From: Saccoglossus kowalevskii
Lineage: Eukaryota; Hemichordata; Enteropneusta; Harrimaniidae
Assembly: GCF_000003605.2 (NCBI RefSeq)
Contig: NW_003155245.1
Coordinates: 389,641-401,269, forward strand
DNA length: 11,629 bases
Direction: 5' to 3'
In this document: positions 1-7,065 of the stretch, one piece after another
Numbering within the stretch: the stretch's first letter is position 1
Layout: the number at the start of each line of letters is the position of its first letter
The notes under the pieces: model-generated
What the model saw: only the letters and a program-made list of their open reading frames with translations
Database searches by the model: none
What the model was told of the DNA's origin: nothing
Made by a program: the position numbers and the translations under genes

Positions 1-197
1 ACTAGGCCATGACAATCATTAGCCACAGTGTGGCAAGCAGTATGTTAGTTAGTTAGTCTTTATTCATGTATAAGTTGTAATATTTGAATGTATTATGCAT
101 GATATTCTTGTTTATAGTGGATATATATCCTTACATCATGCATTGTGTTACAGAATTGCATAATTATTGTAATTTTGGAGTTTAAGTAGTTTGATTG
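1..197. other. AT-rich sequence, no gene seen
   Basis: Both strands show no convincing open frame or splice-bounded exon. If the - strand block at 226-524 is part of a gene, this stretch would be an intron or 3' sequence of it. Confidence 0.4.
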
Positions 198-219
198 CAT
201 GGAGCTATATAGCTCCATG
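198..219. repeat. 22-bp perfect palindrome
   Basis: The sequence from 198 to 219 equals its own reverse complement, centred on TATA between GGAGC and GCTCC arms. The flanking bases (g197, g220) do not pair, so the symmetry stops there. It overlaps the 3' end of the - strand open frame at 205-453. A binding site for a dimeric protein or a remnant of a mobile-element end are both possible; there is no second copy in the window. Confidence 0.8.
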
Positions 220-524
220 GTATACGATAATGTGGCTGATGGAGAACGATAACGCAGAATATTTGACGACATTGGACAGGCCGAATTCTAGAACATTAAT
301 TACATCACTAGAGTAACCAGGTAATTTCAAAGGATTGGTGGATTTACAACCAACTTTGCTAAGTCTTGTAGGATCGTAGCTTAACAAATCAGGGTCTTCC
401 TCGAGTCCCATTTCGTGCACAGCTGTAGCGATTGCAAGAAGAATATTCTTTTTTTAGTTGGAGAATGAAACGCCGAATTTACGGAGAACATTTCTGTGCT
501 GTAGCACCGTCATTCTATCACAGT
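205..524 (-). pseudogene. coding-like block with one in-frame TAA
   Basis: Read on the - strand, the frame runs from a likely splice acceptor (a T-rich tract, then GGCAG before 524) through DCDRMTVLQHRNVLRK, meets TAA at 454-456 next to a run of seven A, and continues in the same frame through KNILLAIATAVHEMGLEEDP and SKVGCKSTNPLKLPGYSSDV. It reaches a possible donor ATC|GTATAC below 226, or else stops at 205. The residue composition is protein-like rather than random. Two readings are possible: a pseudogenised exon, or a real exon that begins at the second acceptor CTACAG near 422, downstream of the stop. The hydrophobic residues upstream of 524 look like a signal peptide but are probably the translated pyrimidine tract. 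I do not recognise the family. Confidence 0.35.
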
Positions 525-677
525 CTGCCGTGGCCAAAAACGTGAAACAGATGCAAAAAATCACTCGGAAATATGACGCACGGCACGAGACACACTCATG
601 ATTTAGCGATCAAAGCTTGACCTGTATCAGCTGACCAGCAACTGTTTGCTAGGCAAATTTGACAGTTTCGTGAGATC
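525..677. other. no gene seen
   Basis: This 153-bp stretch lies between two - strand coding-like blocks. Read on the - strand, its lower part is the pyrimidine-rich tract ahead of the acceptor at 525-526. Nothing else is supported. Confidence 0.35.
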
Positions 678-776
678 TCACACGAAGCGGAAAATAGCCT
701 TTATGGCCTTCTGGAAATCGTCCATGCATTCGTTGTGAACATACATTGCTTTTTCAGAATCACCAATTTTATTAAT
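678..776 (-). CDS. possible terminal exon, small unknown protein
   Basis: The - strand frame from 776 gives INKIGDSEKAMYVHNECM, then DDFQKAIKAIFRFV and TGA at 678-680. It reads like an amphipathic helical segment. The problem is the 5' boundary. The obvious acceptor ATTCCAG near 790 puts this frame into TGA, while the other frame from that acceptor gives a less protein-like peptide ending in TAA. A weaker acceptor inside the block (GAAAAAG before CA-ATG) would keep the frame in phase 1. It may be the last exon of the gene made by the blocks at 978-1525, or a damaged copy. Confidence 0.3.
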   Translation of the reverse strand: MNKIGDSEKAMYVHNECMDDFQKAIKAIFRFV

Positions 777-977
777 GGTTCACAACCCTGGAATTGGCAA
801 AAAACAAGAGCTTAATAATACCATAAATCATCCTAAATTATTAGATAAAGAAAAGAAAAGTCGTTAATTTGCGAATCTTTACATCATGTTTGTTTTTTAC
901 CAAATTATTGGAACTTATATTAAGTGTTTGTAGATCTACTAATCCCTGACGTTTTCTATTTGCACTGTTTTTTTTAC

Positions 978-1097
978 CATGTAATAGACACTACGCATTT
1001 CAGCTGAAACTGCTTTCTCCACTTTATCTATGCTTTCGTAACAGCTGTCGTCATTTCCGATCTTGCTGTTTGCGACCATATTGAAAATCACATTCTT
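978..1097 (-). CDS. probable internal exon, unknown protein
   Basis: This block is exactly 40 codons on the - strand between a TCGTAG| acceptor and an ATG|GTAAAA donor, phase 0 at both ends. The peptide begins KNVIFNMVANSKIGNDDSCY and continues ESIDKVEKAVSAEMRSVYYM, a charged helical profile. The phase-0 acceptor fits the phase-0 donor of the block at 1254-1342, which supports a shared transcript. An in-frame stop lies just upstream of the acceptor, so splicing is needed. I recognise no domain. Confidence 0.45.
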
Positions 1098-1253
1098 CTA
1101 CGATTATTTCAAAAATTACAATTGGGGGATATTTAATTATGAATGATATTCCTTTTCCGATGTTCGGAGAATGAAAACAAAATCAGAAATCGAACGGTAC
1201 ATCTGCTTTCATGTTTGACATTTTAAATTCGTTTAAGAATTAAATCACATTAC

Positions 1254-1342
1254 CGGTGGACTAGTGATTTCATGTTTTTGGAAATCGTCTTTCTTAGGTT
1301 TAGCATTTTTCTTCCCATTGGTAAATACATTAATTCGAAAGG
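1254..1342 (-). CDS. probable internal exon, lysine-rich
   Basis: This - strand block has 2 nt plus 29 codons, from a TTGAAAAG| acceptor (preceded by a T-rich tract) to a CCG|GTAATG donor. The peptide is FRINVFTNGKKNAKPKKDDF then QKHEITSPP, rich in lysine. It joins the block at 978-1097 in phase 0. Its start needs a phase-1 donor upstream, which the simplest end of the block at 1484-1525 does not supply, so either an exon is missing or a boundary is misplaced. The function is unknown. Confidence 0.45.
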
Positions 1343-1483
1343 CTTTTCAACACAAATAGAAATAAATAGAATATGAACAATAGAAATGTATGACTTCCTC
1401 AACCAGCCATGGATTTTTTTATATTCCGATGTAAGTTTTCTGTAGTAGTATTAACAGCGGCATCAACGATACCAAAGTAACCT

Positions 1484-1525
1484 GAAAATGTAATCTGCTT
1501 CCTTGTTTTGACCAGACTTGCCCAT
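1484..1525 (-). CDS. candidate first coding exon, - strand gene
   Basis: An ATG at 1525 in the context aacaATGGGC (purine at -3, G at +4) opens MGKSGQNKEADYIF, followed by TTTTCAG|GTTACT, a possible donor after 1482; without splicing the frame ends at TGA a few codons later. The sequence upstream on that strand is unusually GC- and CpG-rich for this window and carries E2F- and ETS-like motifs. The phase (2) does not match the next block's acceptor, so the join is unresolved. Confidence 0.35.
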
Positions 1526-1667
1526 TGTTAGCGATCGCCAACGCAGTGGCGGTCGCATTCACCTTCCACTGAACTACAAACAAACGCAGTGCGCAGAATC
1601 GGACAAATTTGCATATAACAGCTGTTATTCATTTCATGGGAATTATAAATATCTTGAACCCCCTATA

Positions 1668-1697
1668 GCGGGAATTGCGGGAAAATAACCCGGAAGT
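1668..1697. promoter_or_regulatory. paired E2F-like and ETS-like motifs
   Basis: Two copies of GCGGGAA (1668-1674 and 1677-1683), nine bases apart, match the E2F core (TTCCCGC on the other strand). They are followed by CCGGAAGT at 1690-1697, a full ETS core. The cluster is 143-172 bp upstream of the - strand ATG at 1525 and sits in a local CpG-rich patch (about 1530-1770) inside very AT-rich DNA. It plausibly marks the promoter of that gene. Motif identity is seen; binding is inferred. Confidence 0.4.
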
Positions 1698-2016
1698 CAT
1701 TGCGTTTCGCCAGAACAGCGATTACGTCTAGGGCGATCTTGGCTACTGGCCGTAGACATTTTTTTTGTGAAAATATAATTCGCAAACATATATAATTTAT
1801 CGAATTTTGCGTGTGTGGCGAGTGCCAGCGTGACTCATATTATTTCTAACAAAAATAATTAGAACATTGTCGGTAACATATTGCAAAAAATGCTTAGAGC
1901 TAATTTGAACAACTGATTTGAATCGTCTCAGTAAAAAGATGGGTATATTTGACTCACATACGGCAATGTATTTATTTTCGTTCACTTTAAACATCATGAT
2001 ATAAGTACCAATGTTG

Positions 2017-2024
2017 TATAAAAG
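2017..2024 (+). promoter_or_regulatory. possible TATA box
   Basis: TATAAAAG lies about 300 bp upstream of the lectin gene ATG at 2323. If used, transcription would start near 2045-2055 and leave a long leader. The window is AT-rich, so a chance match is quite possible. Confidence 0.25.
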
Positions 2025-2136
2025 TATCTTTACATTTTTCCTCAGTACGGTGCGTTACTCATGAAAATGTTTGGTGCATTTCTCAGTTGTGTACACCATC
2101 CCCAGCAGTCACTACGTAACGAATGAAAATTAGCAT

Positions 2137-2146
2137 GCGCGGGAAA
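2137..2146. promoter_or_regulatory. E2F-like GCGCGGGAAA
   Basis: The reverse complement TTTCCCGCGC fits the E2F consensus closely. It lies between the divergent genes, about 180 bp upstream of the lectin ATG, and is a third E2F-like match in the same intergenic region. Confidence 0.3.
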
Positions 2147-2322
2147 AAAAGATATTTATTTAGCCAATAGAAATCTTCCCAAATGGAGGAATTAATACAC
2201 ACACGCGTCAGCAAAAAAAAATCGTTATAATCGAACGAGCGGATCAAATCAACCAGTTGCATTTCTCTGACGTTTCTGCACAACATTTCCTGTTGAAGAG
2301 TATTGTAGGAAAAACAGCCACG

Positions 2323-2382
2323 ATGTTACGTTTAATATTGATCCTTGCAGTTTCCAGTTTGGCTTTTGCAGCCCCTCATGAG
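2323..2382 (+). other. exon 1: signal peptide
   Basis: It encodes MLRLILILAVSSLAFAAPHE: a short basic start, a hydrophobic core and small residues before a likely cleavage after A16. The ATG context is acgATGT, with a purine at -3. It ends at GAG|GTAGGT, phase 0. Intron 1 is the longest (834 bp), and I saw no further exon in it. Confidence 0.85.
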
Positions 2383-5227
2383 GTAGGTTCCCTCGAATTC
2401 AATATTGTGTATATTCAATAATCATCTACTAATTTGCCATCCTACCAACGTTATTTATTTTCTTCCTCGGCAAGACAACCCAACGCCTAATGGTCTGTCT
2501 CTGAGAATTCAGAATATTGTTTTGCGGACACACAATGATATGATATACAATCATAAACAATAACATCCATTTGGCAAATCAGAAACGTTCATGTTAAATA
2601 CATTTTATCATTCCTTTCATCAAATATACACAAGTTATGTAGATTTTTTTCTGAAGACAATACTAAATTTAACTTCGTATCAACGACCGTAGACCATATT
2701 GTCGCCTATTTTCGACACGCTAATAGACACAAGCGAGCGATGTAAGCATTATAAAGAGGAATTGAATTCCACAATTTTCAAAAATAGAAAAATGTTCTTA
2801 TACATGTATCATGACTGTGTACAATGTCTACAATGTACGAAAACTTATATAATTAAATTTAGTCCCTTTCACTCAAAACCCAACAGGGATATTTATACAA
2901 CATTGCCCGTAATTCGGAATTATATTTTCCTCGTTAAGTAACATCATAACATTTTTCTGATCACGTTTTAACAAATTTCTGTCATAATGTTGTGTTCGTA
3001 ATTTTTTAACCAGAATTTGTTGCTTCCGGTAATGACATAGCAAACGTCCATCAGAAAACACTTTTAGTAACAATTTTATTAACCGATGGAGAAGGTTGAT
3101 TGGATGATGATCTAAAGTTAACATGATGCAGGGTTACAATGGTCAATTGTTTGTGATTAACAGCTATCGTGCATTGAAAACAAACGTTAGTTCTTTTTTT
3201 TTTCTTGCTTTTCCAGGAATTGATTGAGAAGCGTAAGTACGTTTTCTTTGTTAGCGAAATACTAAAAGTACCATACAAGTTTGTATACCAATAATTATAA
3301 ACGTATTATAATTTATCTATCAACAGTTTACGACAATATCTGTTTTAAGTGGGAAAAGAATACAAATGGATACATGGTGTTTGAGAATACAAGTTTTCAA
3401 TGCTTCAATTGAAACTGTTGTGTTTTGATCCTACAATTTGACACCCATTTCATTCGTTCCAATTTGAACATTTAACTTACCGGTTTTAGTGAAAAACAAG
3501 ATATTATTGTGTGTATAGAACATTGTCTAAATTCAACAAAATGTGTACTTCTTTTAGTTGCCAACAGCTATTATACTTATATAGGGATGCTGTTAACCAT
3601 TAATCGTTTTGTTATGCAGGTCACCCGTACATCTATAAAGTTATTACAGGCCCAATGAATTGGTATGAAGCAAGAGACAGATGTGAAGCCATGGTCGGAT
3701 GGCAACTTGCACAACCCAAAAGTCAGTTCCAAATGGACGAGATAATGAAATTATATGTGGCAGGTATATTTGTGGCATAAATATATGCAAGTTCTATACT
3801 AAAGTTTTAATCATTAAACATGGAAAGTAATTGCAACTTTGCCATTTTTTATTTGTATCAAAATAATTGTTTTACTTATTTTTTATTTTTTTTATAAGGC
3901 TTTTATTGGCTTGGCATAACCGATCTAGTCAACGAAGGGACTTTTACATATTACTCAAACGAAATACCCATTGACGGTATTTACACGAACTGGGATGTAG
4001 ATTCAGGCGAGCCAAATAATGAAAATGGTATCGAGGACTGTACGGAGATCTGGTAGGTAAAATTAGTGTCACCTAAGACTCGAGCGGTAATAGTTAAGAA
4101 ACATGCTGACAAATTTTAGAGAGATGGATAGGAGTTGTTACACTTACAATTATATTTTAGTAAATTAACTTCTCTTTGACAGGAAACTCAATGGCTTATG
4201 GAATGATGTTAATTGTTTGTTGGTACGAAGCCATGCCTTCTGCGAGTGTAAGTATGGTTCTTATAGATCAATATTAACGTAATATCTGTCACTTTATAAC
4301 TTGAGTTTGTTGGTGATATTTCTTTGCCAAATAAAACATATTCTGTAGAACGGATATTTTGTTCAATGTTCAATTTTTCAATATATATTGCTTGTTAATA
4401 TAATTGTTTCATTTAGATAGATGAAAAACTTACTTCATCACATTACTATAAACTTTCCGAAACCAATACTTAGCTACTCCCTTTTTACTGCAGATGACTA
4501 AAAATATCTATTTCAATTGAGCAATCTTGTGTTTTTTACCTGTATGTTGTTTGTTCATGTACATAAGCAAAACAATTATATATAACGTGTAGCATTGTTT
4601 ATATTAGACCATGGTGGTCATAATGATCCTCATATGAGGACATTCGATGGGCATGCATATACATTCCAAGGCATAGGCTGGTACTATCTGTTCAAAGACT
4701 GCTCCGACAACACTCATTTTGAAGTCACAACCAAGTTTGAACCAAGAGAAGATAGTACACCTGACCAAATAAAGACAAGAACTGTTGCAATCAACGTAAC
4801 TGTTGGAAATCAATATGCAATACTAGATGGACGTGATGTTACTACAGTAAGTTCTCAGCAGGTAGTATTGCGATGTTGCAGACAGATTTTTTTTCAGCAA
4901 TCATAAGAAGATGCTAATCAGTTATTCATTCCACAGGGAAGTACAGGTGGCATGGTGACTGACGCAAAAGTCATAACAATCCAGGAAGAAGATAAAAGTA
5001 TTAAGCTGCATTTCACTTCAAAAGACACGACATTTACTCTTAATTGGACTCTGAGGAATCACGCATTGGATGTATCCTACTCTGGCTCTTCTTACAACAG
5101 AAAGCTATGTGGCCTGATGGGTAATGCAGATGGTGATCCCCGCAATGACTTCCAGAAACCAGATGGCAGTATTGTCAAAGACGTTCTTGAATTTGGTGAA
5201 AGCTGGAAATTAACTGACAAAAAGTAA
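2323..5227 (+). CDS. secreted C-type lectin / vWD domain protein
   Basis: Seven exons join in frame: 2323-2382, 3217-3232, 3620-3763, 3899-4052, 4183-4247, 4608-4846 and 4937-5224 (stop TAA 5225-5227), giving 322 codons. All six introns are GT-AG, with phases 0, 1, 1, 2, 1, 0. Residues 1-16 form a signal peptide (cleavage near LAFA|APHE), about 27-147 a C-type lectin domain, and about 148-316 a vWD domain. The EPN triad (111-113) and WND (131-133) predict calcium-dependent binding of mannose-type sugars, known for this family. The protein should be extracellular and could act in recognition of microbes or self, in mucus or in matrix; the sequence does not decide. N-glycosylation sequons are at NVT (209) and NWT (262). 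The start is the only ATG that yields the signal peptide. The 3' end is the weak point, because TAA overlaps a donor-like GTAAGT. Confidence 0.88.
3217..3232 (+). other. exon 2: 16-nt microexon
   Basis: A long pyrimidine tract ends in TTCCAG| at 3216, followed by 16 nt encoding ELIEK plus the first base of an Arg codon, then GTAAGT. It is needed to change phase 0 (exon 1) into phase 1 (exon 3): joining exon 1 straight to exon 3 would break the frame. It adds an EKR dibasic stretch between the signal peptide and the lectin domain, which could serve as a propeptide cleavage site. Confidence 0.75.
3620..4247 (+). other. C-type lectin domain, exons 3-5
   Basis: The domain spans residues 27-147. 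Landmarks are WYEARDRC (Cys47), LAQPKS, YWLGITD (WIGL-type motif at 77-80), EPNNENGIEDC (Cys121), LWNDVNC (Cys136) and FCEY (Cys145). These four cysteines are the conserved pair set of a short-form CTLD; the extra N-terminal pair of long-form domains is absent. EPN, the ED acid pair and WND together complete calcium site 2. Phase-1 introns flank the whole domain, marking it as a movable 1-1 module. Confidence 0.9.
4608..5224 (+). other. vWD domain, exons 6-7
   Basis: The domain covers residues 148-316. It opens with NDPHMRTFDGHAYTFQG, the counterpart of the GDPH-x-x-TFDG start of vWD domains, and closes with LCGLMGNADGDPRNDF, the counterpart of CGLCGN-x-x-GD-x-x-NDF, then FGESW. Only two cysteines remain (178 and 284), so most canonical vWD disulfides are missing, including the second Cys of the CGLCG motif (here Met287). 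No C8 or TIL domain follows. This resembles the simplified vWD domains of non-mucin proteins. Confidence 0.88.
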
Positions 5228-5375
5228 GTTGTATTTTCCTGTACTTCAGTATAGTATTTTGGAACTTCGTGCTCCACGAATATCTATTAGTGATTAAAGC
5301 CTTGTTGTCTGTTTTTTTTCCTTTTTCACCTGTAACCTATTTCGTCAAATCGTCTAGAAAAGCAGATTTTTTGGC

Positions 5376-5381
5376 AATAAA
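5376..5381 (+). terminator. poly(A) signal AATAAA
   Basis: AATAAA lies 149 bp after the TAA at 5225-5227, followed 29-38 bp later by a GT-rich stretch (TGTGTGGTGG from 5411) suited to the downstream cleavage element. Together they support transcript ending here and the 322-residue form. Confidence 0.5.
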
Positions 5382-5432
5382 CCATATAACTACAACAATT
5401 TGCAATACAATGTGTGGTGGCCACGTGACTTC

Positions 5433-5463
5433 TGCCGCCATAATTCATTCTGGAATTGCGGCA
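5433..5463. other. 11-bp stem hairpin with bulge
   Basis: TGCCGC (5433-5438) pairs with GCGGCA (5458-5463), and AATTC pairs with GAATT inside, with a 3-nt CAT bulge on the left arm and a 6-nt loop. It lies just beyond the AATAAA and the GT-rich tract, in a locally GC-richer patch that also has CACGTG (5422-5427). Confidence 0.45.
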
Positions 5464-5589
5464 AGCAATGCTTGAAATGTTTACCAACCAATTACATATT
5501 GATCTGAATGTCGGAGTTTAGCATTTATCGCAGGAAATTATTGTTAATCAATTGCACATTTGTCGTTTATCTCTACTTAAATATTTCAG

Positions 5590-5662
5590 ATGGCATAAAA
5601 ATAACTATTTGTTTTTCCATAGCCAATCAACTCGATATTGCGCATTTAGAATTCATGCTTGA
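5590..5662 (+). other. alternative last exon candidate for lectin gene
   Basis: If the GTAAGT at 5224 is used as a donor (phase 2), an acceptor ATATTTCAG at 5589, with pyrimidine-rich sequence before it, would add about 24 codons ending at TGA 5660-5662. A second acceptor TTTTTCCATAG at 5622 enters the same frame and adds 13 codons (NQSTRYCAFRIHA). Both would add one more cysteine. Neither tail matches a domain I know. This is a less likely alternative to ending at 5227. Confidence 0.2.
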
Positions 5663-5663
5663 A

Positions 5664-6060
5664 GCCTTTAAGCAAAAACATTGAATAATTTTACAAAAGT
5701 GACAATATTTTTATTTAACATATTCGTTGTGCATGAGTGAATTAACCTATCAATTTGATAGTTGGCATTTAGCATAATTGGTAGAAGCCATATAAGGCCA
5801 GTAACGTATGTTGTTCGCCATCTTATGTTTTTGGCAAAACTTTGGCATCTGTTCCTCATAAGTGCTTTAAATAATTAGTGTTTTTGATTATTTGCATGTA
5901 AGTCCAAAGTTGTTAATACAGAAAATATAAAATAATGTTGATTACTCACATGTGTTGTACTCGTCCGGTTGTTGTGTAATTCGGTACGTGTATTTCACTC
6001 TTGCGATGCACTCCTCTGCCCCAAATATTACAAGGCTAGATCAGTGAATATACCATAATG
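5664..6060. other. AT-rich intergenic sequence, no gene seen
   Basis: No splice-bounded exon or repeat array is evident. A 23-codon frame on the - strand (5750-5821, starting at ATGGCG in a good Kozak context) is too short to support. Confidence 0.35.
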
Positions 6061-6064
6061 GTGG

Positions 6065-6082
6065 TGACGTCATCCTATAAAA
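6065..6082 (+). promoter_or_regulatory. CRE palindrome next to TATA-like site
   Basis: TGACGTCA at 6065-6072 is a perfect cAMP-response-element palindrome, followed three bases later by TATAAAA. No + strand gene is evident downstream, and similar TGACRTCA cores occur in the repeat at 9013-9150, so this may be part of a dispersed element rather than a promoter. Confidence 0.25.
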
Positions 6083-6309
6083 AAGATGTCTTTAAACTTG
6101 AACCCGATATTTTGAGATATTACAATGGCAATTTATGTTCCAGTATTCCGCAAATTTATAATGCTAATCCATTTTTTTGTTCATGTTATAGAAGTGACTA
6201 GATGAAAGGACTTGCGTCTTAACAGAAACATGTTATGCTGATGCTTATCTGTGAAATACACAACAATTCTGATATTTCGCTTTGAGTAGTATGGATTCAA
6301 ATATTAGCT

Positions 6310-6706
6310 TTAATTACGCCATACGACGTTGATAATAAATTGCACTTTTCGGGAAATTAGTAGACATGTTCTATTGCACCTATTGCTCAACAAGGTTAGT
6401 TCAAATAAAAGATATGAAAAGCAGGAGTTTGAGTGTCAAATACGATTGACTACATATAGTGTCAACACTCACCGCCAGTCACTCATAATGCTGGTATAAA
6501 GCATAGGCACATCACAACAATTCACTGATCTTTCCAATTGCACGCCAAATAATCGCTTTGTACCTGAATAAAAACGTTTAGGTTCCTGACTGGACGCTGC
6601 ATCAAACTACATACCGTGAGTCCAACGATTGGGAAGTGTGTACAGCATTATCAGAAAGCAAACACAAAAACAAATGACTGAGAGCAATCGACAAAATCCA
6701 CCAAAC
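6310..6706 (-). CDS. membrane protein, three C-terminal exons
   Basis: Three - strand exons fit together: 6615-6706, 6473-6563 and 6310-6379. Acceptors are TTTTCAG, TTATTCAG and GCAATAG; donors are CACG|GTATGT and GGCG|GTGAGT. The phases match at both joins (1, then 2), and the introns are 51 and 93 bp. The first exon encodes a membrane segment (LLSVICFCVCFLIMLY), the second a soluble stretch (TKRLFGVQLERSVNCCDVPM, then LYTSIMSDW), the third a short basic tail with a hydrophobic stretch ending at TAA 6310-6312. A branch-point-like AACTAAC precedes the third exon. The 5' part must lie at higher coordinates and is not resolved. I do not recognise the family. Confidence 0.5.
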
Positions 6707-6823
6707 CTGAAAACTGATACGTACACTAGGAAAAATTTGTGACAGAAATATATATATATTGACAATTCCTGCTCCACATGTGGCACTCAACATTCTCCAT
6801 TGTGGGGTATAATCCAATGGTTT
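6707..6823 (-). other. possible further exon of membrane gene
   Basis: Directly upstream on the - strand, an acceptor-like AAATACAG at 6824 opens KPLDYTPQWRML then SATCGAGIVN. Another frame reads IYFCHKFFLVYVSVFRFGG without a break into the exon at 6615-6706, so that exon may really be longer. The two readings exclude each other, and an (AT)n run at 6748-6759 blurs both. Confidence 0.2.
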
Positions 6824-7065
6824 CTGTATTTGGCAAAACAAAATTTCGAATGTTACGGCTACTCGTTTCTACACAAATACAAAGTTTAGATTAACAAAGA
6901 CAATGTTGCTCAAATGTCTGCATATGTACACTACATGTCCAGGCATAGCGAATAAGCTGGAATTGGTATACCCCATAAGTAGGAGAGTGTAGAATCTTGA
7001 TGTAAAATTGCAGTGAATTGGTTTAGGTAAAGCAGAATAAGCAAATTATTCAGCTGTATGTATCA

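Noticed and set aside
2083-2286. 67-codon - strand frame just upstream of the lectin start
   Set aside because: It crosses the likely promoter and leader region, is rich in Phe/Leu/Ile from AT-rich DNA, and has no domain or splice support.
5269-5475. 68-codon + strand open frame after the lectin gene
   Set aside because: It has no splice acceptor in phase with exon 7, overlaps the poly(A) signal and hairpin, and shows no domain; it reads as 3' untranslated or flanking sequence.
5750-5821. 23-codon - strand frame starting ATGGCG in a good Kozak context
   Set aside because: Too short, no adjoining exon and no recognisable peptide.
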